A DNA stretch of 12,860 nt from Betaproteobacteria bacterium. GTDB lineage: Bacteria; Pseudomonadota; Gammaproteobacteria; Burkholderiales; JAHFRG01. Shown here piece by piece: positions 1 to 6,659 of this stretch. The position numbers were made by a program, and so were the translations under genes. Position 1 is the first letter of the stretch; each line of letters begins with the position of its first letter. The stretch is from the NCBI GenBank assembly GCA_023258935.1, contig JAHFRG010000044.1:1-12860 (forward strand), read 5' to 3'. Under the pieces are notes generated by a model. The model saw only the letters and a program-made list of their open reading frames with translations, was not told the DNA's origin and made no database searches.

Positions 1-1174
1 TGCGCAGGATCGCCGCGAACAGCGGCACGCAGGTAAGCACCACCAGCAACCCGGCGATGTTGCCGATGTACATGCTGGCGATCAAGCCCCAGACGAAGTC
101 CTTTTGCTCGATGAACAGCAGCGGTCCCGGTTGCAGGCCCCAAATCAGCAGACCGCCCAGCAGCACCGCAGCGGTCGGAGAGCCGGGTACTCCCAGCGTG
201 AGCATCGGCAGCAGCGCCGAGGTGCCGGCGGCATGGGCCGCCGTCTCTGGCGCCACCACGCCTTCAATCTTGCCGGTGCCGAAATCGTTGCCGTCCTTCG
301 AGAATCGCTTCGCCAAGCCATAGCTCATGAACGAGGCGGGGGTGGCGCCACCCGGCACGATTCCCATGAGGCAGCCGACGATGCACGAACGCAGGCTGGT
401 AATCCAGTACTTCGGCAGCTCTTTCCAGGTCTGGAGCACGACCTTTGGATTGATTTTTGCGCTGGTACCCTTAAATTCAAGCCCCTCCTCGAGCGTAAGC
501 AGTATCTCGCCGATGCCGAACAGTCCGATAACCGCAATCAGGAAGTCGAACCCCTTGAGCAGGTCGGTGAAGCCAAAGGTCAGGCGTAACTGGCCTGTGA
601 CACTGTCCAGACCGACAGCGGCGAGCGCGAAACCAATCGTCATCGACGCGATGGTCTTGAAGGCATTCCCACCGCTCATGCCGACAAAGGCGCAGAAGGT
701 CAGCAAATAGACCGAGAAATATTCCGGTGGCCCGAAAGCCAGCGCGAACTTCGCCACCACCGGTGACAGGAACGTGATCACAATCACGGCGAACAGTGCG
801 CCGACGAAGGACGAGGTAAACGCCGCAGTCAGCGCGTTTCCGGCCCTGCCTTGCTGCCCCATAGGGTAGCCGTCGAAGGTGGTGGCGACCGACCACGGCT
901 CGCCCGGAATGTTGAACAATATCGAAGTAATGGCACCGCCGAACAGCGCCCCCCAGTAGATGCACGACAGCAGAATGATCCCTGAAGTGGTGCCGCCGGG
1001 ATGCTGCGCCATGGTGAACGTGAGAGGCAGCAGGATGGCTACGCCGTTGGCGCCGCCCAGGCCGGGAAGCACGCCGATGATGATGCCCAGTACCACGCCG
1101 ATCAGCATCAACATCAGGTTGAACGGGGACAGCGCGACCCCGAAGCCTTGCATCAGCGCAGTAATTTCTTCCAC
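1..1174 (-). CDS. tctA: TctA-like large membrane subunit of a tripartite tricarboxylate transporter (C-terminus beyond the window)
   Basis: This is the large permease subunit of a TTT secondary carrier in the inner membrane, which moves organic acids delivered by a periplasmic binding protein. Reading the minus strand from a GTG at 1174-1172 gives about 391 open residues, starting VEEITALMQGFGVALSP. Family hallmarks visible are the glycine/proline-rich GVLPGLGG segment near residue 34, the SILFNIPGEPWSVATTFDGYP block near residues 84-104, and a second inverted-repeat-like GSPTAAVLLGGL motif near the edge. TctA proteins are usually about 500 residues, so roughly the last 100 are missing. The start is uncertain: GTG lies 15 bases after the tctB stop (1190-1192) and in the same frame, and an in-frame ATG at 1153 would lose only seven residues. 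No strong Shine-Dalgarno precedes either start. It follows tctB closely and is probably co-transcribed with tctC and tctB. The substrate cannot be read from the sequence. Confidence 0.93.
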   Translation of the reverse strand, partial: MEEITALMQGFGVALSPFNLMLMLIGVVLGIIIGVLPGLGGANGVAILLPLTFTMAQHPGGTTSGIILLSCIYWGALFGGAITSILFNIPGEPWSVATTFDGYPMGQQGRAGNALTAAFTSSFVGALFAVIVITFLSPVVAKFALAFGPPEYFSVYLLTFCAFVGMSGGNAFKTIASMTIGFALAAVGLDSVTGQLRLTFGFTDLLKGFDFLIAVIGLFGIGEILLTLEEGLEFKGTSAKINPKVVLQTWKELPKYWITSLRSCIVGCLMGIVPGGATPASFMSYGLAKRFSKDGNDFGTGKIEGVVAPETAAHAAGTSALLPMLTLGVPGSPTAAVLLGGLLIWGLQPGPLLFIEQKDFVWGLIASMYIGNIAGLLVVLTCVPLFAAILR

Positions 1175-1189
1175 CGTATTTCGATCCAG

Positions 1190-1693
1190 CTAGTTCAGAC
1201 CAAGCGCGGCTTCAAGCGGACCCTTGGGCAGGGGCAACCTGAACCACAACTCGAAAATCAGAAAGAAGGCCAGGCTCACCCCCACTGACACCGGTACAAT
1301 CTTCACCCAGGAATACTTGCCCAGCCACCACATGAAATAGGCGATGTAGAGGGTCGAGGCCAGGTACAGGCCAAGGTAGCGGATCAGGCCAACATAAACG
1401 ATGGTCGGCACCAGCACCACCATGACCAACTTGAGCTGCCCTTGCGAGACGAACGACTTCAAGGCGCCTGCCCGGTTGCGCAGGGCGAGCACCAGATTAA
1501 CTGCGCTGGAGATGCAGACGAGAAGGCCAATGTAAAACGGGAAGTATCCGGTCTTCGGGCCGCTAGCTCCCCAACCCGCGCCGAGTCGGTAACTATCGTA
1601 GACCACCAATGCGCCGAACAGCAGCACGATGGCCGCGACCCAGACCTCTATGGTTTTCACGGATCCAGCTGATCGGTCGTTATCGTTTTTCAT
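1190..1693 (-). CDS. tctB: TctB-like small membrane subunit of a tripartite tricarboxylate transporter
   Basis: This is the small, poorly conserved membrane subunit that partners TctA in TTT carriers. With the ATG at 1693 the product is 167 residues, normal for the family. It has hydrophobic segments near residues 15-33, 50-70, 87-123 and 131-150, and the GPKTGYFPFYIGL motif after the first helix (residues 45-57) that is typical of TctB. An in-frame TTG at 1738 would add 15 residues (MTDPPASWGAVWKSA). I prefer the ATG because the extension looks like non-membrane filler and the TTG has no ribosome binding site, although the GGAA upstream of the ATG is also weak. The gene lies between tctC (75 bases upstream) and tctA (15 bases downstream to the preferred start), in the usual tctCBA order. 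Confidence 0.9.
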   Translation of the reverse strand: MKNDNDRSAGSVKTIEVWVAAIVLLFGALVVYDSYRLGAGWGASGPKTGYFPFYIGLLVCISSAVNLVLALRNRAGALKSFVSQGQLKLVMVVLVPTIVYVGLIRYLGLYLASTLYIAYFMWWLGKYSWVKIVPVSVGVSLAFFLIFELWFRLPLPKGPLEAALGLN

Positions 1694-1768
1694 GGCCGAT
1701 TTCCAGACCGCGCCCCAGCTAGCCGGAGGGTCAGTCAATACAAAGCTCGGAAAGGGCGTAGTGTTAAC

Positions 1769-2830
1769 TTATTGGGCGAGGAAGCCTGCTTCTTTCATGA
1801 GCTGCATGTGGCGCTTTTCCTCCTGCGCCACCCAGGCCTTGTAGTCGTCTCCCACCAGTGCCGTCTGGTTGAAGGCACCCTGTTCCATGAAATCCTTCCA
1901 TTCCGGCGTGGCGCGTACTTTTTTCAGCATATCGACGTAGAAATTGCGCTGATCCTCAGTGACACCGCCCGGCATGAAGATGCCGCGCAACATTAGGTAC
2001 TCGACATCGAGGCCGGAACTCTTGCAAGTCGGAATGTCGTACCAGGACATGGTTTCCGTAATCTTGTTCTTGTACGGCATGCGCTGGTTGTCGAATACGC
2101 ACAACGGCCGCAGCTTGCCGCCGCGCCATTGGGCGACCGCTTCGATGGGATTGTTGACAGTGGAATCCACATGCTTGCCCACCAGCTGCACCGCGACCTC
2201 GCCGCCGCCCTTGTAGGAGATGTAAGTGAACTTAACGCCGGTCTGCTTCTCCACCGCCACGGTGATGATCTCATCCTCCTGTTTCGAGCCGGTGCCGCCC
2301 ATCTTGAACTTGCCGGGGCCGGCGGCCTTGGCTGCTTCTATGTATTCCTTGGAGGTTTTATAGGGAGTGTCGGCGTTCACCCAAAGCACAAACTGATCGA
2401 GCGCCATCATCGAGACAGGAGTAAGGTCCTTCCAGTTGAACGGAACACCGGTCGCAAGCGGCGTGGTGAACAAGTTGGATAGCGTGATGATGATCTTATG
2501 CGGGTCGCCCTTGCTTTCTTTAACGTCCAGGAACCCTTCCGCCCCGGCGCCGCCGCCTTTGTTGATCACAACCATGGATTGCTTCATCAGGCCGTACTTC
2601 TTGACGATGCCGTCAATCATCCGCGCCATCTGGTCGGCACCGCCGCCCGTACCCGCCGGCACGATGAACTCGACGGTCTTGGTCGGCTCCCAGGCTGCGG
2701 TTGTAGTGAGAGGATATGCCGCGAAAGTCAAAGCTGCCGCTGCGCCAACCACAGCTCGCGGCAGTGTGTGGGCGATAAGGAAAAAGCGGTAGGAAGCCGG
2801 TTTGGTGCCGAACGTCGTCTGTGTGTTCAT
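1769..2830 (-). CDS. tctC: TctC/Bug-family periplasmic substrate-binding protein of the TTT transporter
   Basis: This periplasmic protein captures an organic acid and hands it to TctAB. The product has 353 residues, somewhat longer than the usual 320-335. The extra length is an unusually long N-terminal region: about 25 residues precede the hydrophobic core (AVVGAAAALTFAAYPL), with a plausible signal peptidase site near residue 46 (TTTAA/WEP). The mature protein begins with the family's first strand and ligand loop, VEFIVPAGTGGGADQMAR (residues 53-70), where D66 and the glycine loop match the carboxylate-binding region of TctC/Bug proteins. NNPIEAVAQWRGGKLRPL and GVTEDQRNFYVDMLKK are also family-typical. 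An AGGAG lies at 2836-2840, five bases before the ATG. It is the first gene of the minus-strand transporter operon and is divergent from the serine-cycle cluster. Ligand specificity in this family (citrate, C4-dicarboxylates, aromatic acids, amino acids and others) cannot be predicted here. Confidence 0.94.
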   Translation of the reverse strand: MNTQTTFGTKPASYRFFLIAHTLPRAVVGAAAALTFAAYPLTTTAAWEPTKTVEFIVPAGTGGGADQMARMIDGIVKKYGLMKQSMVVINKGGGAGAEGFLDVKESKGDPHKIIITLSNLFTTPLATGVPFNWKDLTPVSMMALDQFVLWVNADTPYKTSKEYIEAAKAAGPGKFKMGGTGSKQEDEIITVAVEKQTGVKFTYISYKGGGEVAVQLVGKHVDSTVNNPIEAVAQWRGGKLRPLCVFDNQRMPYKNKITETMSWYDIPTCKSSGLDVEYLMLRGIFMPGGVTEDQRNFYVDMLKKVRATPEWKDFMEQGAFNQTALVGDDYKAWVAQEEKRHMQLMKEAGFLAQ

Positions 2831-3026
2831 TTGTATCTCCTACGTTTATCAGGTTAGCCAAACCAGCTCGCAAACTGAGAATTCGAGCCAAGACTCCAGT
2901 GACAAAAATCCACCCCAGTATCACTTGGCCCGAATTGGGTCTTTTTATCGTTCTGTGCCTATAATAATTGTAAAAAGCTGCTGCTGCAAACCGAATGTGA
3001 GGTATCAAAAGCTTGAGGTGCTGAGG

Positions 3027-3043
3027 CTTATGGCAATCATAAG
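3027..3043. promoter_or_regulatory. Putative LysR-type regulator binding site (T-N11-A dyad)
   Basis: The sequence CTTATGGCAATCATAAG is a perfect inverted repeat: six-base arms CTTATG and CATAAG around GCAAT. T3029 and A3041 satisfy the T-N11-A rule of LysR-family operators inside the dyad. It lies 146 bases before the aminotransferase start and 197 bases from the tctC start, so it could serve either direction or both. Serine-cycle genes of Methylobacterium are known to be controlled by the LysR-type activator QscR, which makes this assignment reasonable. No regulator gene is in the window and binding is inferred. Confidence 0.5.
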
Positions 3044-3076
3044 TAAAACTGAATAGTGTTTTTTATTTTCAGGCCC

Positions 3077-3124
3077 TATTATTTATTGTTAAACTAATGG
3101 CAGGAAGTCGGGTTTAGGCATAAT
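3077..3124 (+). promoter_or_regulatory. Candidate promoter -10 elements for the serine-cycle operon
   Basis: Two hexamers each match TATAAT at five of six positions: TATTAT at 3077-3082 and CATAAT at 3119-3124. Neither has a recognisable TTGACA 16-18 bases upstream. The first would start transcription near 3089, placing the dyad at 3027-3043 around -54, a usual activator distance, and leaving the hairpin at 3131-3146 in the transcribed leader. The second would start at about the hairpin itself. I cannot choose between them from sequence. Confidence 0.3.
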
Positions 3125-3130
3125 AGAGAG

Positions 3131-3151
3131 GGCGCGGGATCGCGCCTTTTT
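3131..3151 (+). terminator. GC-rich hairpin plus T-run in the leader of the serine-cycle operon (possible attenuator or upstream terminator)
   Basis: A perfect six-base stem (GGCGCG at 3131-3136, CGCGCC at 3141-3146) with a GGAT loop is followed at once by TTTTT (3147-3151). This is the form of an intrinsic terminator, although the stem and T-run are short. It lies 24 bases before the AAGGAGG of the aminotransferase gene and no + strand gene lies upstream of it. It could reduce read-through into the operon, act as an attenuator, or protect the 5' end of the mRNA. Confidence 0.45.
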
Positions 3152-3189
3152 GGTTTATAAAATTCAGCGAGCTTAAGGAGGAGTCGATC

Positions 3190-4425
3190 ATGCCACGTAT
3201 TGCAGGCCGCAATTTTCTTTTTGTCCCAGGTCCAACCAACGTTCCCGACCGCGTGCTGCGTGCGATGATGGTAGCAATGGAAGACCATCGTTCGTCCAAG
3301 TTTCCCGAACTTTCGCGCTCCGTACTGAGCGATCTGAAAAAAGTATTCAAGACCACGGAAGGCCAGGCTTTTATCTTTCCTTCCTCCGGAACCGGTGCAT
3401 GGGAGGCGGCTTTGACCAACACGCTTTCCCCGGGGGACAAAGTGCTGGCCTCGCGCTTCGGCCAATTCAGTCACCTGTGGGTTGACATGGCACAGCGCCT
3501 GGGTTACGACGTGGAAATCCTGGAAGTCGAGTGGGGCGAAGGTGTCCCGCTGGACCGCGTGGAGGAAGCGTTGCGCGCTGACAAGCAGCACAAAATTAAG
3601 GCTGTGCTCGCCTGCCACAACGAAACCGCGACCGGGGTCACCAGCGACATCGCCGGTGTAAGGCGCGTGATGGATGCCGCACGGCATCCGGCCATGTTAT
3701 TCGTTGACGCCGTGAGTTCCCTCGCTAGCATTGATTTCCGCATGGACGAATGGCAAGTGGACATCGGCATCACCGGTTCTCAAAAAGGGCTCATGCTACC
3801 GGCGGGCCTGGGCATCGTGTGCGCAAGCAAGAAAGCGCTCGCGGCCATGCAAACGGCGAAATCGAAGCGTTGCTATTTCGATTTAAACGACATGATCAAG
3901 GCCAATGCCACCGGCTACTTTCCCTACACGCCGGCTCTGGCGATGCTATACGGACTGCGCGAATCGCTGAACACCATTTTTGAAGAAGGGCTGGACAATA
4001 TTCTCTCCCGTCACCATTACCTGGCGGAAGGCGTGCGTGCGGCGGTCATGAAGGGATGGGGCCTCAAACTGTGCGCTAAAGAACCGAAATGGTATTCCGA
4101 CACTGTGAGCGCGATTATGGTGCCTGAAGGCATCAACGGTGCGCAGGTGATCGACGTGGCGTTCAAGCGCTACAACCTGGCGCTGGGCGCCGGCCTGTCC
4201 AAGGTGGCGGGCAAGTTGTTCCGCATCGGCCATTTGGGCGATCTCAACGAACTGATGCTGATGGGAGCGATTGCGGGCGCGGAGATGGCCATGCTCGATG
4301 TGGGCGTCAAAGTCAAACCCGGCAGCGGAGTAGGCGCCGCTTCGGATTACTGGCGCAATAACGATCCTGTTTCCAAGAAAAAGGCAGACAAGGAAGCGGT
4401 CTACGCCACGGGCCCGACTTTTTAA
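3190..4425 (+). CDS. sgaA: Serine-glyoxylate aminotransferase (serine cycle)
   Basis: This cytoplasmic PLP enzyme transfers the amino group of serine to glyoxylate, giving hydroxypyruvate and glycine, the step that regenerates glycine for the serine cycle. The 411 residues form a class V aminotransferase of the alanine/serine-glyoxylate type. It opens with FLFVPGPTNVPDRVLRAM (residues 9-26). FPSSGTGAWEAAL (63-75) forms the cofactor phosphate loop, FVDAVSSL carries D173 for the pyridine ring, and GSQKGLMLPAGL carries the Schiff-base lysine K199. The length is close to the known methylotroph Sga proteins (about 400 residues). AAGGAGG at 3175-3181, eight bases before the ATG, makes the start firm. 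It is the first gene of the cluster; hydroxypyruvate reductase follows after an 18-base gap. A photorespiration-type or general glyoxylate aminotransferase is possible from sequence alone, but the neighbours point to the serine cycle. Confidence 0.95.
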   Translation: MPRIAGRNFLFVPGPTNVPDRVLRAMMVAMEDHRSSKFPELSRSVLSDLKKVFKTTEGQAFIFPSSGTGAWEAALTNTLSPGDKVLASRFGQFSHLWVDMAQRLGYDVEILEVEWGEGVPLDRVEEALRADKQHKIKAVLACHNETATGVTSDIAGVRRVMDAARHPAMLFVDAVSSLASIDFRMDEWQVDIGITGSQKGLMLPAGLGIVCASKKALAAMQTAKSKRCYFDLNDMIKANATGYFPYTPALAMLYGLRESLNTIFEEGLDNILSRHHYLAEGVRAAVMKGWGLKLCAKEPKWYSDTVSAIMVPEGINGAQVIDVAFKRYNLALGAGLSKVAGKLFRIGHLGDLNELMLMGAIAGAEMAMLDVGVKVKPGSGVGAASDYWRNNDPVSKKKADKEAVYATGPTF

Positions 4426-4443
4426 GCAAGGACACGGGCCACG

Positions 4444-5394
4444 ATGCAACATCGTGTAGTATTTCTCGACCGTTCCACGTTGAGGGCGAATGTACGCCGC
4501 CCGGCGTTTGAACATGCCTGGAACGAACATGCAACAACCGCCGCGTCGGAAATCCTCGATCGCCTGAAAGATGCTAGTGTTGCCATCACCAACAAGGTGC
4601 CGCTGCGCAAGGAAACGCTCTCCAAGCTGCCCAAACTCAAGATGATAGCGGTCGCCGCCACCGGCTATGACGTTATCGACATCGATTACTGCAAAGCCCA
4701 AGGCATCGCGGTGGCGAATATCCGCAACTATGCTATCCACACAGTTCCTGAGCACGCCTTCGCACTGATTCTGGCGCTGCGGCGAAATTTGCTCGCGTAT
4801 CGCCGCGACGTGGAGAACGGTGTTTGGCAGCAGGTCGATCAATTCTGTTTTTTCAACCATCCGATCGGTGATCTGTTCGGAGCCACTCTCGGCATATTTG
4901 GCGAGGGAGCCATCGGGCAGGGCATCGCCAAGATCGCGCGCGGCTTCGGCATGCGGGTGTTGTTCGCCGACCACGTGCCGCCCAAGGCTCCAGGCGTTGA
5001 ATTTACGCCTCAGGACACCGTGCTGGCCGAATCCGATGTGATTTCCCTGCATTGCCCGCTAACTCCTGAATCCCGGAACATGATTGGACTCGAGCAATTT
5101 CGCAAAATGAAAAGGACTGCGCTACTCATCAACACCGCCCGCGGTGGCCTGGTGGACGAAGCGGCGCTGGTTCGTGCGCTTGACGAAAAATTGATTGCCG
5201 GGGCGGGATTCGATGTTCTCACCAAAGAACCACCCAAGGAAGGCAATCCGCTGTTGAATGTAAGGAGGCCGAATTTTATTTTGACGCCCCACGTGGCCTG
5301 GGCTTCCGACAACGCCATGCAGTTTCTCGCCGATCAGTTAATCGACAACATTGAAGCCTTTGTGAACGGCAAACCTCAAAATCTGGTGGTGTAA
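4444..5394 (+). CDS. hprA: NAD(P)H-dependent hydroxypyruvate reductase (glycerate dehydrogenase)
   Basis: This cytoplasmic enzyme reduces hydroxypyruvate from Sga to D-glycerate. The 316-residue protein is a D-2-hydroxyacid dehydrogenase of normal length. The Rossmann dinucleotide motif GxGxxG is at G153-G155-G158. The catalytic triad is visible as R233 (NTARGGLVDE), E262 (KEPP) and H283 (LTPHVAWAS). The catalytic domain is split around the nucleotide domain, as is usual for the family. The residue after the second strand is D176 (LFAD), which favours NADH, although methylotroph HprA enzymes can use both cofactors. An AAGGA at 4428-4432 precedes the ATG. It sits between sgaA and mtkA; in the Methylobacterium clusters I remember, mtdA and fch follow hprA, and they are absent here. 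Family members also include glyoxylate reductases and phosphoglycerate dehydrogenases; the order sga-hpr supports hydroxypyruvate reductase. Confidence 0.92.
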   Translation: MQHRVVFLDRSTLRANVRRPAFEHAWNEHATTAASEILDRLKDASVAITNKVPLRKETLSKLPKLKMIAVAATGYDVIDIDYCKAQGIAVANIRNYAIHTVPEHAFALILALRRNLLAYRRDVENGVWQQVDQFCFFNHPIGDLFGATLGIFGEGAIGQGIAKIARGFGMRVLFADHVPPKAPGVEFTPQDTVLAESDVISLHCPLTPESRNMIGLEQFRKMKRTALLINTARGGLVDEAALVRALDEKLIAGAGFDVLTKEPPKEGNPLLNVRRPNFILTPHVAWASDNAMQFLADQLIDNIEAFVNGKPQNLVV

Positions 5395-5445
5395 GGTGCC
5401 GGCTTGCTTCCTAGAAAATCCCTGGAAACCGACAGGTTCCGCAAC

Positions 5446-5461
5446 CAAGGAGCGTTAAGTG
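5446..5461 (+). promoter_or_regulatory. Ribosome binding site deciding the GTG start of mtkA
   Basis: AAGGAG at 5446-5451 is followed by seven bases and then GTG at 5459-5461. No ATG lies in this frame at a suitable distance, and homology to the SucC family (DIHEYQAKELL) begins at the second codon, so the GTG is the start. Confidence 0.85.
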
Positions 5462-6640
5462 GACATCCACGAGTATCAAGCAAAAGAACTGTTATCCAAC
5501 TTCGGCGTCGCCATACCGCGCGGCGCAGTCGCCTACAGCCCCGATCAGGCGGTGTATAGCGCCACGGAATTGGGAGGCTGGCATTGGGCGGTTAAAGCGC
5601 AAATTCACTCCGGAGCCCGCGGCAAAGCCGGCGGCATCAAGCTTTGCAAGACCTACCGCGAGGTTCACGACGCAGCAAAGGAATTGCTCGGGAAGAAACT
5701 GGTGACCAACCAGACCGGAGCGGAAGGGAAAATCGTCCAGAAGCTTTATATCGAATTGGCGGAGCCTTTTGAGCGCGAAATTTACTTGGGTTTTGTGCTG
5801 GACCGCAAGATCGAACGCATCCGTGTCATCGCATCGGCACAAGGCGGTATGGAGATCGAGGAAATTGCCAAGACGTCACCGAATGCGATTCGGCAGGAAA
5901 TAGTCGAGCCGGCAGTGGGCTTGCAGGGATTCCAGGCGCGCGAACTGGCATTCGGGCTCGGGCTCAACATCAAGCAGGTGGCGCGCGCGGTGAAAACCAT
6001 GATGGGCGCTTACCGCGCGTTCCGGGATCTCGACGCGACCATGGTGGAGATCAATCCGCTGGTTGTGACCAAAGATGACAGGGTGCTGGCGCTCGACGCC
6101 AAGATGTCATTCGACGATAACGCGCTGTTCCGCCACCCCAACGTCGCTGAGATGCGCGATCCCGCGCAGGAGGACCCGCGCGAAGTGCAGGCGGCGGAAC
6201 ACAACCTCAGTTACATCGGGCTCGAGGGAGAAATCGGCTGCGTCATAAACGGCGCGGGCCTGGCCATGGCGACGATGGACACCATCAAATACGCTGGCGG
6301 TACGCCGGCAAATTTTCTGGATGTGGGCGGCGGAGCATCGCCTGAACGGATTGCCGCCGCGTTGCAACTGGTGCTTACGGACCGGAACGTGCGTGCCATC
6401 CTGGTGAATATTTTCGCCGGAATCAACCGCTGCGATTGGGTCGCGAAAGGCATCGTCCAAGCCTACCACGATGTGAATATCAAGGTACCGTTCGTGGTGC
6501 GGCTGGCTGGAACCCATGTCGATGAAGGCCGCAAGATTCTACGCGAGAGCAAACTTCCTCTTATCGTCGCAGAGACACTGCTTGAAGCAGCGCAAAAAGT
6601 GGTGGCCGCAGCCAAATCATTTAAACCGCTGCCCGCTTGA
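5459..6640 (+). CDS. mtkA: Malate-CoA ligase (malate thiokinase) beta subunit
   Basis: With MtkB this enzyme makes malyl-CoA from malate, CoA and ATP in the serine cycle. The 393 residues align end to end with the beta chain of succinyl-CoA synthetase: the start DIHEYQAKELL, an ATP-grasp fold with VKAQIHSGARGKAGGIKL (residues 45-62), the magnesium residues N199 (EINPLV) and D213 (same numbering as E. coli SucC), and the C-terminal GGGAS and NIFAGINRCD blocks. SucC of E. coli has GGIVRCD where this protein has AGINRCD (320-326); the latter is what I remember from Methylobacterium MtkA, which favours malate over succinate. The start is a GTG at 5459, fixed by AAGGAG at 5446-5451 with seven-base spacing and by homology from the second residue. 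It lies 64 bases after hprA and 19 bases before mtkB. Confidence 0.94.
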   Translation: MDIHEYQAKELLSNFGVAIPRGAVAYSPDQAVYSATELGGWHWAVKAQIHSGARGKAGGIKLCKTYREVHDAAKELLGKKLVTNQTGAEGKIVQKLYIELAEPFEREIYLGFVLDRKIERIRVIASAQGGMEIEEIAKTSPNAIRQEIVEPAVGLQGFQARELAFGLGLNIKQVARAVKTMMGAYRAFRDLDATMVEINPLVVTKDDRVLALDAKMSFDDNALFRHPNVAEMRDPAQEDPREVQAAEHNLSYIGLEGEIGCVINGAGLAMATMDTIKYAGGTPANFLDVGGGASPERIAAALQLVLTDRNVRAILVNIFAGINRCDWVAKGIVQAYHDVNIKVPFVVRLAGTHVDEGRKILRESKLPLIVAETLLEAAQKVVAAAKSFKPLPA

Positions 6641-6659
6641 GCAGATTAGGGATAACGAC

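Larger units (their letters stand above)
2831..3189. promoter_or_regulatory. Divergent AT-rich control region between tctC and the serine-cycle cluster
   Basis: This 359-base stretch has no convincing gene and is much more AT-rich than its neighbours. From left to right it holds: the tctC ribosome binding site; a weak hairpin with a T-run on the + strand (2927-2946); a perfect TATAAT (2960-2965, + strand); three TGAGGT-like hexamers (2998-3027); a perfect LysR-type dyad (3027-3043); -10-like TATTAT (3077-3082) and CATAAT (3119-3124); a GC-rich hairpin with T5 (3131-3151); and a strong AAGGAGG (3175-3181) for the aminotransferase gene. None of the -10 candidates has a good -35 at normal spacing, which fits activator-dependent expression. 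A minus-strand promoter for tctC must also lie here, but I could not fix its position. Confidence 0.7.

Noticed and set aside
57..710. Several + strand open frames opposite tctA
   Set aside because: The minus strand here encodes a continuous, conserved TctA; the + frames are its complements.
1694..1738. TTG start extending TctB by 15 residues
   Set aside because: No ribosome binding site, and the added residues do not look like TctB; the ATG at 1693 fits the family better.
3946..5052. Long open frame (368 codons) on the minus strand across sgaA and hprA
   Set aside because: It lies fully antisense to two well-recognised enzymes; its composition (rich in His, Arg, Gly) is that of a shadow frame and it resembles no family.
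6516..6659. Upstream extension of the mtkB frame
   Set aside because: These bases encode the end of MtkA in another frame; homology and the AGGGAT site place the start at 6660.
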